A stretch of DNA of 64,000 bases from Scleromatobacter humisilvae (GTDB lineage: Bacteria > Pseudomonadota > Gammaproteobacteria > Burkholderiales > Burkholderiaceae_C). Of this stretch, positions 17,616-25,534 are shown one piece after another (the first letter of the stretch is position 1; the number at the start of each line of letters is the position of its first letter). A program made the position numbers and the translations under genes. The stretch lies in assembly GCF_023231945.1 (NCBI RefSeq), contig NZ_JAJLJH010000011.1, forward strand, positions 124,001-188,000, written 5' to 3'. The notes under the pieces are model-generated. The model was not told where the DNA came from and searched no databases. It saw nothing but the letters and a program-made list of their open reading frames with translations.

Positions 17616-19313
17616 TCAGTCGCCGGCGTAGATGTCCGTGTCCTTGGTCTCGCGCACGAAGATCGCGCCGATGACCAGGCTCACCCCGGCCACGATGATC
17701 GGGTAGAGCAGCGCGTTGTAGATGTTGCCGGTCTGCACCGAGATGGCGAAGCAGAACGACGGCAGCAGGCCGCCGAACCAGCCGTTGCCGATGTGGTACG
17801 GCAGGCTCATCGAGGTGTAGCGGATGCGGGTCGGGAACAGCTCGACCAGCATGGCCGCGATCGGGCCGTAGACCATGGTGACGTAGATCATCAGGATCCA
17901 CAGCAGGCCCACGATGGTCATCCAGCGGCTGTCGAAGGTCTCGATCGGCTTGGCCTTGCTCGGATAGCCGGCCTCCTTCAGCGCGGCGCCCAGGTCCTTC
18001 TTGAACGCGGCGATCGCCTTGGTCGAGGCCTCGTCGAACTTGTAGGCCGGACCCGCGGCCAGCTGCGCGTCGGGCGCCGTGATCGTCTTGTCGCCGACGG
18101 TGACCGTGGCGGGCGTGCCGGCCGGCGCGGCTTCGTTGTCGTAGTTGGCCGAGAAGCCCGTGATCAACGCGCGCTTGGCGATGTCGCACGAGCTGCGGAA
18201 GTCGGCCTCGCGCGCCACCGGGTTGGCCTGGAACGCGCAGGTGGACGGATCCGCCTTGACCACGATGTGCGTCTTCTCCTGGGCGTCATACAGCTCCGGG
18301 TTGCCGGCGCGTGCGAGCCCGTGGAAGATCATCGAGTAGGTCAGGCAGGCCAGCAGCATGCCGCCCAGGATGATCCACTTGCGGCCGATCTTGTCCGACA
18401 GCGTGCCGAAGACGACGAAGAACGGCGTGCCCAGCACCAGCGCCGTAGCGATCATCCACTGCGCGGTGGAGGCATCGACCTTGAGCGTCGTGGTCAGGAA
18501 GATCAGCGCGTAGAACTGGCCCGAGTACCAGACCACGCCCTGGCCGGCGGTCAGGCCAAACAGCGCGAGCAGCACGAACTTCAGGTTGCCCCAGCGCGTG
18601 AACGATTCCGTCAGCGGCGCCTTGGAGGTCTTGCCCTCTTCCTTCATCCGCTTGAACGCCGGCGACTCGTTCATCGACAGGCGGATCCACACGCTGATGA
18701 TCAGCAGCAGGATCGACAGGATGAACGGCGCGCGCCACCAGCCCCAGACGTCCTCGAAGGCCTCCTTCGTCACCATGCCCTTGATGGCCAGGATGATGAC
18801 CAGCGACAGGAACAGGCCCAGCGTGGCCGTGGTCTGGATCCACGAGGTGAAGGCGCCGCGCTTGTTCTGCGGCGAATGCTCCGCCACGTAGGTCGCCGCG
18901 CCGCCGTACTCGCCACCGAGCGCCAGGCCCTGCAGCACGCGCAGCAGGATCAGCACGATCGGCGCCGCGATGCCGATCTGCGCGTACGTTGGAATCACCC
19001 CGATGACGGCGGTCGACAGGCCCATGATCACGATCGTGACCAGGAAGGTGTACTTGCGCCCGATCATGTCGCCGAGGCGGCCGAACACCAGCGCGCCGAA
19101 CGGCCGCACGAAGAAGCCGGCGGCGAACACGAGGAGCGTGGCGATGTAGCCGGCCGTCGGATCCAGGCCCGAGAAGAAGGCCTTGTTGACGAACGGCGCC
19201 AGGGTGCCGTACACGAAGAAGTCGTACCACTCGAACACCGTGCCGAGCGAGGACGCAAAGATGACCATGCGTTCGTCGCCCGTGATGCCCGCGCGCGCGT
19301 TGCTGGTTGCCAT
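17616..19313 (-). CDS. MHS-family MFS transporter with large periplasmic insertion
   Basis: 565 residues with the metabolite:H+ symporter pattern: TVFEWYDFFVYGTLAPFVNKAFF at the start, GRLGDMIGRKYTF in loop 2-3, and LQGLALGGEYGGAATYVAEHSP. Related ProP/ShiA/citrate-type symporters import osmolytes or organic acids. Unusually, about 130 residues (roughly 335-465, with two cysteines at STCAF and SSCDIAK) are inserted between helices in the second half. This matches a subgroup of about 550 residues rather than the usual 430-450. The gene stands alone, with its own terminator. Substrate unknown. Confidence 0.92.
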   Translation of the reverse strand: MATSNARAGITGDERMVIFASSLGTVFEWYDFFVYGTLAPFVNKAFFSGLDPTAGYIATLLVFAAGFFVRPFGALVFGRLGDMIGRKYTFLVTIVIMGLSTAVIGVIPTYAQIGIAAPIVLILLRVLQGLALGGEYGGAATYVAEHSPQNKRGAFTSWIQTTATLGLFLSLVIILAIKGMVTKEAFEDVWGWWRAPFILSILLLIISVWIRLSMNESPAFKRMKEEGKTSKAPLTESFTRWGNLKFVLLALFGLTAGQGVVWYSGQFYALIFLTTTLKVDASTAQWMIATALVLGTPFFVVFGTLSDKIGRKWIILGGMLLACLTYSMIFHGLARAGNPELYDAQEKTHIVVKADPSTCAFQANPVAREADFRSSCDIAKRALITGFSANYDNEAAPAGTPATVTVGDKTITAPDAQLAAGPAYKFDEASTKAIAAFKKDLGAALKEAGYPSKAKPIETFDSRWMTIVGLLWILMIYVTMVYGPIAAMLVELFPTRIRYTSMSLPYHIGNGWFGGLLPSFCFAISVQTGNIYNALLYPIIVAGVSLVIGAIFVRETKDTDIYAGD

Positions 19314-19438
19314 GGGATGTCTCCTGTTGTCGATGTGCGGTCGCCTTCCTCGACGGGAAGCGCCTGTTGCGCATCGTGAGACTGCCCTCTGACTGAGTTC
19401 TGACGCGAGACTTATTCGAAACTTACAACGCGAGGGAT

Positions 19439-19455
19439 AACGCGGACGCCGCGTT
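19439..19455 (-). terminator. possible terminator of the liu operon
   Basis: Short hairpin AACGCGG-acg-CCGCGTT about 85 bases beyond the last gene of the operon, with only a weak T-containing tail. It is suggestive, not strong. Confidence 0.3.
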
Positions 19456-19538
19456 TCTCATCGTGGAAAGCGACGGGGTCGCGAGGGTAAACACCGGAGG
19501 CGTGGAAACCCCCGCGCGGCGTCCGCTGGAGGGGGCGG

Positions 19539-20132
19539 TCAGCCGCCCTGCCGCTTGCGCATCGCGTCGGCCAGCATCGCCATCGAGTCGGTGCCCCAGA
19601 ACAGCTGGCCGTCGTCGAGGCGGAAGCTCGGCACGCCGAACACGCCGGCCGCCGCGGCTTGCGCGGTGCGCGCCTGCAGTTCGGCCTTCACTTCGGGACT
19701 GGCCGGATCGCGCACCGGCGCGATGGCCTCGGCGAGGGCCTCGAGCGCCGCGGGATCGTTGGCATCGCCGCCGTCGCGCGCCCAGACGTGGCGGAACGCG
19801 AGTTCGACCGCATGGCGGTTCGGCAGCACGTCCGCCGGCGCGCTGGCCACGAGCAGGCGCAGCAACGCGAGCGGGTTGAACGGATGCGGCGTCGGCGGCC
19901 GGAACACGATGCCCTCGCGCTCGGCGATCCACGCGCACTGGCGGAACAGCCACGCCTTCTTCGGTGCCACGTCCACCGGCGCGGTGTTGCCCCAGCGCTT
20001 CAACAGGCCGGCGAACAGCAGCGGCCGGTATTCGACGTGGTGCGACAGTCCTTCGAGCGCGGACGGCAGGCGCTCGAACGCGAGGTAGGCGTAGGGCGAG
20101 ATGATGTCGAAGTCGAAGATGACGCGTTGCAT
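19539..20132 (-). CDS. 2-hydroxychromene-2-carboxylate isomerase-like (DsbA-fold) protein
   Basis: 197 residues: a thioredoxin-fold, DsbA-family protein of the NahD/kappa-GST type. It begins FDFDIISPYAYLAFERLP with Ser12-Pro13 in place of CxxC, and has FGVPSFRLDDGQLFWGTDSMAML, the usual C-terminal glutathione-fold signature. NahD isomerises hydroxychromene carboxylate in naphthalene breakdown, but many homologues are general glutathione-dependent isomerases; no aromatic pathway is nearby. ATG 20132 is preceded by GAGGAG. It is the last gene of the operon that starts at liuB. Confidence 0.85.
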   Translation of the reverse strand: MQRVIFDFDIISPYAYLAFERLPSALEGLSHHVEYRPLLFAGLLKRWGNTAPVDVAPKKAWLFRQCAWIAEREGIVFRPPTPHPFNPLALLRLLVASAPADVLPNRHAVELAFRHVWARDGGDANDPAALEALAEAIAPVRDPASPEVKAELQARTAQAAAAGVFGVPSFRLDDGQLFWGTDSMAMLADAMRKRQGG

Positions 20133-20142
20133 GGATCGCTCC

Positions 20143-20400
20143 TCAGACCGGCGGCTCACGTCCGGGCAGCTGCTGCCAGACCCAGCGCTTGTCGGCATCC
20201 GGCAGCGCGCTCCACGCCGCGATCTCGTCGAGCGTGCGGCGGCACCCGTGGCACGCGCTGGTATACGGGTCGATCTTGCAGATGTTGACGCAAGGCGACG
20301 GCACCGGCGACGCATTGCCGATCTCCGCCAGGCGCGCGGCGAAATACGCGCTGTCGGGCGCGTGCTCGATGCCGTCCCGGATGACGGGGTCGCGGGCCAT
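20143..20400 (-). CDS. DUF1289 small Cys-containing protein
   Basis: 85 residues with the DUF1289 core PSPCVNICKIDPYTSACHGCRRTLDEIAAWSALPDADKR: four cysteines in a CxxxC...CxxC arrangement suited to binding a metal or iron-sulfur cluster. The ATG at 20400 overlaps the previous stop by one base (TGATG). Downstream, the isomerase starts 10 bases later. Family function is unknown. Confidence 0.88.
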   Translation of the reverse strand: MARDPVIRDGIEHAPDSAYFAARLAEIGNASPVPSPCVNICKIDPYTSACHGCRRTLDEIAAWSALPDADKRWVWQQLPGREPPV

Positions 20401-20894
20401 CAGGCGGCCGGCGCCTGCACGACGTCGTGCACCGGCGCGCCCGTGAGCTGCTCGAGCTCGGCCGGCGTCATCGGGAACACGCCGTGCGGATGCCCCGCCG
20501 CGGCCCACACGCGATCGAAGCGGAACAGCTCGCGGTCGATCAGCGTGACCACCGGCGTCGCGTGCGCGAGCGGCGACACGCCGCCGATCGTGAAGCCGGT
20601 CTTCGCCTTGACGAACTCGGCGTCGGCGCGGCCGATGGCGCCGACGATCTGCGCCACTTTCTTCTCGTCGACGCGCCGGTCTCCCGACGCGACCACGAGG
20701 ATCGCGACCTCGTCGGCCTTGCGGCGGAACACCACGCTCTTGGCGATCTGGCCGACGACGACGCCGAGTGCGTCGGCCGCCTCCTGCGACGTGCGCGCGG
20801 CGGTGTCGAGGAACTGCGGCGTGTGCGGATGGCCCAGCCGCTGCAACTCCGCGGACACGCGCTGGAAGCCCTCGGGGCGATCCTCGAGCGTCAT
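20400..20894 (-). CDS. YbaK/EbsC-family aminoacyl-tRNA deacylase
   Basis: 164 residues of the YbaK/ProX deacylase fold: SAELQRLG, RTSQEAADALGVVVGQIAKSVVF, VDEKKVAQIVG, TGFTIGGVSPLAH. Members clear mischarged Cys- or Ala-tRNA(Pro) and related errors. The catalytic-pocket Lys (IAKSVVF) and the GGVSP loop are present. It starts inside the end of liuE (ATGA overlap at 20891-20894) and overlaps the DUF1289 start, so translation is coupled through three genes. Confidence 0.9.
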   Translation of the reverse strand: MTLEDRPEGFQRVSAELQRLGHPHTPQFLDTAARTSQEAADALGVVVGQIAKSVVFRRKADEVAILVVASGDRRVDEKKVAQIVGAIGRADAEFVKAKTGFTIGGVSPLAHATPVVTLIDRELFRFDRVWAAAGHPHGVFPMTPAELEQLTGAPVHDVVQAPAA

Positions 20895-21820
20895 GCGCAC
20901 ACCGCCGTCGAATCGGCGCGCTTGGCCAGCAACGCCCGGGCCGCGCGCGAGCCGTTGGTCTTGCCGATCTGCTTGCTGATGAACGCGCCGGCGTCGACGA
21001 GCTTGTCGAGGTCGATGCCCGTCCGGATGCCCAGGCCGTGCAGCAGGTAGACGACGTCCTCGGTCGCGACGTTGCCCGTCGCGCCCTTCGCGTAAGGGCA
21101 GCCGCCGAGGCCCGACACGCTGGTGTCGAAGGTGTGGATGCCCATCTGCAGGCACTCGTAGATGTTCGAGAGCGCCTGGCCGTAGGTGTCGTGGAAGTGG
21201 CCGCTGGTCTCGGCGAGCGGGAAGTGCTCGAGCGCCGCTTCCATCGCGGCGCGCACCTTCAGCGGCGTGCCCACGCCGATGGTGTCGGCCACGCCGACGT
21301 GGTCGACGCCGATCGCGCGCATCATCCTCGCGACCATCGCGACGCGAGACGGGGCGATGTCGCCCTCGTACGGACAGCCCACCGCGCACGAGATCGCCGC
21401 GCGCACCTTGACGCCGGCCGCCTTGGCCGCGGCCACGACCGGCGCGAAGCGATCGATCGACTCCGCGATCGAGCAGTTGATGTTCTTCTGGCTGAACGCC
21501 TCGCTGGCCGCGCCGAACACGACGATCTCGTCCGGCCTCGTCGCGACCGCGGCCTCCCAGCCCTTCAGGTTGGGCGTGAGCACCGAGTAGCGCACGCCCG
21601 GCTTGCGCGTGATGCCGGCCATGACCTCGAGCGCATCGGCCATCTGCGGCACCCACTTCGGGCTGACGAAGCTGGTGACCTCGATCTCGCGCAGGCCCGC
21701 GTCCTGCAGCAGGCCGACCAGCGCGATCTTGTCGGCGGCGGGGACGTGGTTCTTCTCGTTCTGCAAGCCGTCGCGCGGGCCGACGTCGACGATCTTCACG
21801 AACTCAGGCAATGACGACAT
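20891..21820 (-). CDS. liuE: hydroxymethylglutaryl-CoA lyase
   Basis: 309 residues, the usual length. It splits HMG-CoA to acetoacetate and acetyl-CoA, the last step of leucine/isovalerate breakdown. Seen are VDVGPRDGLQNEK (metal/substrate site Asp and Arg), the barrel motif GHFHDTYGQALSN, and the lyase signature SGLGGCPYAKGATGNVATED with the catalytic cysteine. It follows liuD by only 6 bases and overlaps the YbaK gene by 4. Confidence 0.96.
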   Translation of the reverse strand: MSSLPEFVKIVDVGPRDGLQNEKNHVPAADKIALVGLLQDAGLREIEVTSFVSPKWVPQMADALEVMAGITRKPGVRYSVLTPNLKGWEAAVATRPDEIVVFGAASEAFSQKNINCSIAESIDRFAPVVAAAKAAGVKVRAAISCAVGCPYEGDIAPSRVAMVARMMRAIGVDHVGVADTIGVGTPLKVRAAMEAALEHFPLAETSGHFHDTYGQALSNIYECLQMGIHTFDTSVSGLGGCPYAKGATGNVATEDVVYLLHGLGIRTGIDLDKLVDAGAFISKQIGKTNGSRAARALLAKRADSTAVCA

Positions 21821-21826
21821 GTCGAT

Positions 21827-23848
21827 TCACTCCAACGTGAGCAGTTCGCCGCCTTCGCTGACCTGGTCACCCGGCGCGAACAGCAGTTCGGCCACGGTGC
21901 CGTCGCGTGGCGCGGCGATCGTGTGCTCCATTTTCATCGCTTCGAGTACCGCCAGCGGCTGTCCGGTCTTGATGGCGTCGCCGCGCTTGACGAGATAGGC
22001 GATGACCTTGCCGGGCATCGGCGCCGTGAGCCGGCCGGCTTCCTTGTGGCCTTCGCCCGCGTGCGCGAGCGTGTCGACCACCGTGGCCTGCGCGCTGCCC
22101 GCCTGCGAGAACACCGACACCTGCTCGCCGACCTGGTAGACGGTCAGCGCGAGACGGCGCGTGTCGGCCTGGGTGCCGAGGGTCACGTCGTAGCGATCGC
22201 CGCCCAGCGCGCGCGATTCGAACGCGAGCTCGACGTCGCCGGCCTTCAGCAGCGCGCCGCCGCCATGCTGCGAGGTCAGCAGAACCTCCAGCGACTCGCC
22301 TTGCCACTCGATGTCGAAGCGCTGCACCGACGTGCCGTGCATGCGCCAGCCGTCGCGGCGCGACCACGGATCGCTGCCCACCGACTGCTGCTGCAGCGCC
22401 TTCGCGCGCGCGGCCACGCCCGCGGCGACCACTTCCAGCGGCAGGCCGGTCTTGCCGAACAGGTTCTCGCGCTCGCGCTCGATCAGCGCCGTGTCGAGGT
22501 TCGCGCCCGCGAACGACGGCGTCTTCGCGACGCGGCGCAGGAAGCTCACGTTGTTGACGACGCCCGCGATGTGCGTGCCGGCCAGCGCGGCGTCGAGCCG
22601 CGCCAGCGCCTGTTCGCGATCCTCGCCCCAGACGATCAGCTTGGCGATCATCGAGTCGTAGTACGGCGTGATCGCGTCGCCTTCGTTGACGCCGGTATCG
22701 ACGCGCACCGGCGCCGGATCGTGGAAGCCCTCGCCGTCCTCGTTGCGGCGAAAGCCCACGTGCGCCGGCCACTTCAGCACCGACAGCGTGCCGGTGGCGG
22801 GCAGGAAGTTGGCCTCGGGGCTCTCGGCGCAGATGCGCGCCTCGATCGCGTGGCCGTGGATCTTCAGGTCGGCCTGCGTCGCCGGCAGCGGCTCGCCCGA
22901 GGCCACGCGCAGCTGCCACTCGACGAGATCGTGCCCGCTGATGGCCTCCGTCACCGGATGCTCCACCTGCAGCCGCGTGTTCATCTCCATGAAGTAGAAG
23001 CGGCCATCCTGCTCGCAGATGAATTCGACGGTGCCGGCGCCGACGTAGTTGACCGCGCGCGCGGCGGCCACGGCGGCCTCGCCCATCTCGCGGCGGCGTT
23101 CCTCCGTCATGCCCGGGGCCGGCGCTTCCTCCAGCACCTTCTGGTGGCGGCGCTGCACCGAGCAGTCGCGCTCGAACAGGTAGACGCCGTTGCCGTGCGT
23201 GTCGAAGAAGACCTGGATCTCGATGTGGCGCGGGCGTTGCACGTAGCGCTCGATCAGCACCGCGTCGTCGCCGAAGCTGTTGATCGCCTCGCGCTTGCAC
23301 GACGCCAACGCCGCGTCGAACTCGTCGCCCGCGTTGACGATGCGCATGCCCTTTCCGCCGCCGCCCGCGCTCGCCTTGATCAGCACCGGATAGCCGATGC
23401 GGTCGGCCTCGCGCTTGAGCAACGCGGGATCCTGGTCGCTCCCGTGATAGCCAGGCACCAGCCGCACGCCGGCCTTTTCCATCAGCTGCTTGGACTCCGC
23501 CTTCAGCCCCATCGCGCGGATCGCCGACGGTGGCGGGCCGATGAACGCGATACCCGCGTCGGCGCAGGCGTGCGCGAAGTCCTCGTTCTCGCTGAGGAAG
23601 CCGTAGCCCGGATGGATCGCCTGGGCGCCGGTGGCCTTGGCGGCCTCGATGATGCGTTCCCAGCGCAGGTAGCTGTCGCGCGGCGCGGCCTCGCCGATGC
23701 GCACGGCCTCGTCGCAGGCCGACACGTGGCGCGCGTTGGCGTCGGCGTCGGAATAGACGGCGACGCTCTTGACGCCGAGGCGCTTCGCGGTAGCCGCGAC
23801 GCGGCAGGCGATTTCACCGCGGTTGGCGATCAGGATCTTTTCAAACAT
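21827..23848 (-). CDS. liuD: methylcrotonyl-CoA carboxylase biotin-containing (alpha) subunit
   Basis: 673 residues. The biotin carboxylase domain (1 to about 450) has MFEKILIANRGEIACRV, the ATP-grasp Gly-rich loop KASAGGGGKGMRIV and MEMNTRLQVEHPVTE. A linker domain follows, then a C-terminal biotin carrier domain with LEAMKMEH; Lys639 is the biotinylation site. With LiuB it carboxylates 3-methylcrotonyl-CoA. The start at 23848 matches family N-termini. Upstream sits a partial copy of its own 5' end whose stop overlaps this start, and an 18-bp inverted repeat spans the start region (separate entries). A weak GGAG-like site lies partly in that stem. Confidence 0.95.
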   Translation of the reverse strand: MFEKILIANRGEIACRVAATAKRLGVKSVAVYSDADANARHVSACDEAVRIGEAAPRDSYLRWERIIEAAKATGAQAIHPGYGFLSENEDFAHACADAGIAFIGPPPSAIRAMGLKAESKQLMEKAGVRLVPGYHGSDQDPALLKREADRIGYPVLIKASAGGGGKGMRIVNAGDEFDAALASCKREAINSFGDDAVLIERYVQRPRHIEIQVFFDTHGNGVYLFERDCSVQRRHQKVLEEAPAPGMTEERRREMGEAAVAAARAVNYVGAGTVEFICEQDGRFYFMEMNTRLQVEHPVTEAISGHDLVEWQLRVASGEPLPATQADLKIHGHAIEARICAESPEANFLPATGTLSVLKWPAHVGFRRNEDGEGFHDPAPVRVDTGVNEGDAITPYYDSMIAKLIVWGEDREQALARLDAALAGTHIAGVVNNVSFLRRVAKTPSFAGANLDTALIERERENLFGKTGLPLEVVAAGVAARAKALQQQSVGSDPWSRRDGWRMHGTSVQRFDIEWQGESLEVLLTSQHGGGALLKAGDVELAFESRALGGDRYDVTLGTQADTRRLALTVYQVGEQVSVFSQAGSAQATVVDTLAHAGEGHKEAGRLTAPMPGKVIAYLVKRGDAIKTGQPLAVLEAMKMEHTIAAPRDGTVAELLFAPGDQVSEGGELLTLE

Positions 23849-23875
23849 GCTTGTTCTCCGCGGTGAAATCGCCTG
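23805..23875. repeat. 18-bp perfect inverted repeat around the liuD start codon
   Basis: The arms are 23805-23822 and 23858-23875. In the liuD mRNA, CAGGCGATTTCACCGCGG pairs fully with the reverse complement located at codons 10-15, leaving a 35-base loop that contains the AUG. The ribosome site lies at the edge of the stem, so initiation could be restrained unless ribosomes arrive from the leader ORF. Confidence 0.85.
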
Positions 23876-23960
23876 GGTGCGCTTCGCGCACGACGCGATT
23901 TGGCTTCGCCGCGCCAAGCGCTTCGCGCTCGTCGTCGCCGCGGTTGGCGATCAGGATCTT
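23817..23960. repeat. 23-bp perfect direct repeat at the liuD start (23817-23839 and 23938-23960)
   Basis: Both copies encode the residues KILIANRG on the minus strand and are identical over 23 bases. The flanking ten bases toward each ATG match at seven positions. They mark the ends of the duplicated segment. Confidence 0.9.
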
Positions 23961-23969
23961 GGTGAACAT
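23841..23969 (-). pseudogene. duplicated 5' fragment of liuD acting as a 42-codon leader ORF
   Basis: A well-placed GGAGACCCC precedes an ATG at 23969, and the frame begins MFTKILIANRG, nearly the same as the LiuD N-terminus. It then departs into unrelated codons (DDEREALGAAKPNRVV...) and stops at 23841, overlapping the liuD ATG as ATGTTTGA. It may be a relic of the original liuD start, later displaced by an insertion or fold-back duplication. Ribosomes finishing it could restart on liuD. Confidence 0.7.
23877..23929. repeat. three consecutive short hairpins with TTC loops inside the leader
   Basis: GTGCGC-TTC-GCGCAC (23877-23891), GGC-TTC-GCC (23902-23910, nested in TTGGC/GCCAA at 23900-23917) and AGCGC-TTC-GCGCT (23917-23929) follow each other without real spacing. 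They fill the part of the leader unlike liuD, and look like a small palindromic repeat element. Confidence 0.6.
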
Positions 23970-23999
23970 GGGGTCTCCAGCTTCGAATTCTTCGGACGC

Positions 24000-24779
24000 T
24001 CAGCGCCAGGACGGGTCGCGCTTGTTCAGGAAGGCCTGCACGCCCTCCTTGCCTTCGGCGCTGGCGCGGATGTCGGCGATACGCCTGGCCGTATCGGCAC
24101 GCAGCGTGTCGTCGATCGCGCGGCCGGCCACGTCCTGCACCAGCTTCTTGCACGCGCGCACGGCCGCCGGGCCGTTGGCCACGAGCCCGGCGACAAGCTC
24201 GTCGACCTTGGCGTCCAGCGCATCGGCGGCCACGACCTCGTGCACGAAGCCCAGCGCATGCGCGCGGGCGGCGTCGAAGCGTTCGGCCGTCGTGAAGTAG
24301 CGGCGCGAGGCCTGCTCGCCGAGCGCCTTGACGACGTACGGCCCGATCGTCGCGGGCAGCAGCCCCAGCTTGGCCTCGCTGAGGCAGAAGTTGGTGCCTT
24401 CGACGGCGACCAGGATGTCGCACACCGCGGCCAGGCCCACGCCGCCGGCGTAGCAGTCGCCGTGGATGCGTCCGATGACCGGCACCGGGCAGGACCAGAT
24501 CGCGAAGAGCATGTCCGCCAGGCCCTGCGCGTCGGCGCGGTTCTGCTCCCACGTGTAGTCGGCCATCGCGCGCATCCACGACAGGTCCGCGCCGGCGCAG
24601 AACGCCTTGCCGTGGCCGCCGAGCACGACCGCGCGCAGCGTGTCGTCCGCCGCGAAGCCTGTGAAGGCGGCGGTGAGTTCCGCGATGACGCCGTCGTTGA
24701 ACGCGTTGCGCACGTCGGGGCGGTTGAGGAACACGCGCGCGACGGGGCCGTCGCGCGAGATCAGCAGGGTGTCGGTCAT
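24000..24779 (-). CDS. liuC: methylglutaconyl-CoA hydratase (enoyl-CoA hydratase family)
   Basis: 259 residues of the crotonase fold. FLNRPDVRNAFND, then GGHGKAFCAGADLSWM provides the first oxyanion-hole segment, and IHGDCYAGGVGLAAVCDILVA the second. CLSEAKLGLLPATIGPYVV carries the conserved Glu. Its place between the two methylcrotonyl-CoA carboxylase genes makes hydration of 3-methylglutaconyl-CoA to HMG-CoA the likely role. ATG 24779 is chosen on family length. A 28-base gap separates it from the upstream secreted paralogue. Confidence 0.93.
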   Translation of the reverse strand: MTDTLLISRDGPVARVFLNRPDVRNAFNDGVIAELTAAFTGFAADDTLRAVVLGGHGKAFCAGADLSWMRAMADYTWEQNRADAQGLADMLFAIWSCPVPVIGRIHGDCYAGGVGLAAVCDILVAVEGTNFCLSEAKLGLLPATIGPYVVKALGEQASRRYFTTAERFDAARAHALGFVHEVVAADALDAKVDELVAGLVANGPAAVRACKKLVQDVAGRAIDDTLRADTARRIADIRASAEGKEGVQAFLNKRDPSWR

Positions 24780-24807
24780 CGGCTTCAGGACGGCGCGCGC
24801 GGCGACG

Positions 24808-25443
24808 TCAGTTGGGCGCCGGCGCGGGCGCCGGCGGCAGGGGTTGGAACGTGGGCGCGGGCGGCGGCGGCGCATAGTCGGGCGCCGGCGCGATCGGAAT
24901 CGGGGCGGGCGGCGGCGAGATCACGGGCACGGCACTGGGCGGGGTCGGCATGGTCGCGAGCTGCGCACGCAACGTGACCGCAGCCTTGAGCGCGCCGACA
25001 TGGCACTCGAAGTGATCCGGGTCGTCGAACACCGAGCCTTCGTAGTTGGAGATCACGCCGACGATGGCCGTCGCGCGCACGCCGCGCGCGGCGAACGCGA
25101 GCTGCGTGACCGCGTCCTCGAACGCGCGGGCGCACAGCTCGTGGTCGCGCGGGCGCACGCGGTCGTCCTCGCCGACGTCGTCCAGCTTGGTCGTTCCCAC
25201 GCCCTTGACGACGACGTCGCGGCGCACCACGGTGGCGCCGCGGCCGCTGTCGCCACCGAAGCGCATCTCGAGGTTGCCGAGGATGTCGTGCACGCGCGTG
25301 ATGCGCACCGTGTCGGGCACCGACTCCATCAGGCGGACATTGCGCGCCTGGGCGGACGGCGGCAATGCGGCGAGCGCGGCGGCGGCGAAGGCGGCCGCGA
25401 CGGCGGTGCGGCGGTGAGACGGTTGGCGTTGAGCGGTGTTCAT
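24808..25443 (-). CDS. secreted small protein, 'excinuclease ATPase subunit'-like family, paralogue 1 with Pro-rich tail
   Basis: 211 residues with a Sec signal (AVAAAFAAAALAALPPSAQA, cleavage before RNVRLM). The core shows LCARAFEDAVTQLAFAARG, then VVGVISNYEGS and FECHVGALKAAVTLRAQLA. These match a family of small periplasmic proteins widely mislabelled as excinuclease ATPase subunits; nothing here resembles an ATPase. The last ~45 residues are almost only Pro/Ala. AAGG precedes ATG 25443. It is the third of three consecutive paralogues inside the liu operon. Confidence 0.8.
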   Translation of the reverse strand: MNTAQRQPSHRRTAVAAAFAAAALAALPPSAQARNVRLMESVPDTVRITRVHDILGNLEMRFGGDSGRGATVVRRDVVVKGVGTTKLDDVGEDDRVRPRDHELCARAFEDAVTQLAFAARGVRATAIVGVISNYEGSVFDDPDHFECHVGALKAAVTLRAQLATMPTPPSAVPVISPPPAPIPIAPAPDYAPPPPAPTFQPLPPAPAPAPN

Positions 25444-25534
25444 GGACCTTGCCTTTCTGCAGATTCGGCCACGACGGCAGCCGGACAGCCCGACAGGGCA
25501 AACCTCCTGCCGGCACCGTCGGGCACGCCGGCGC

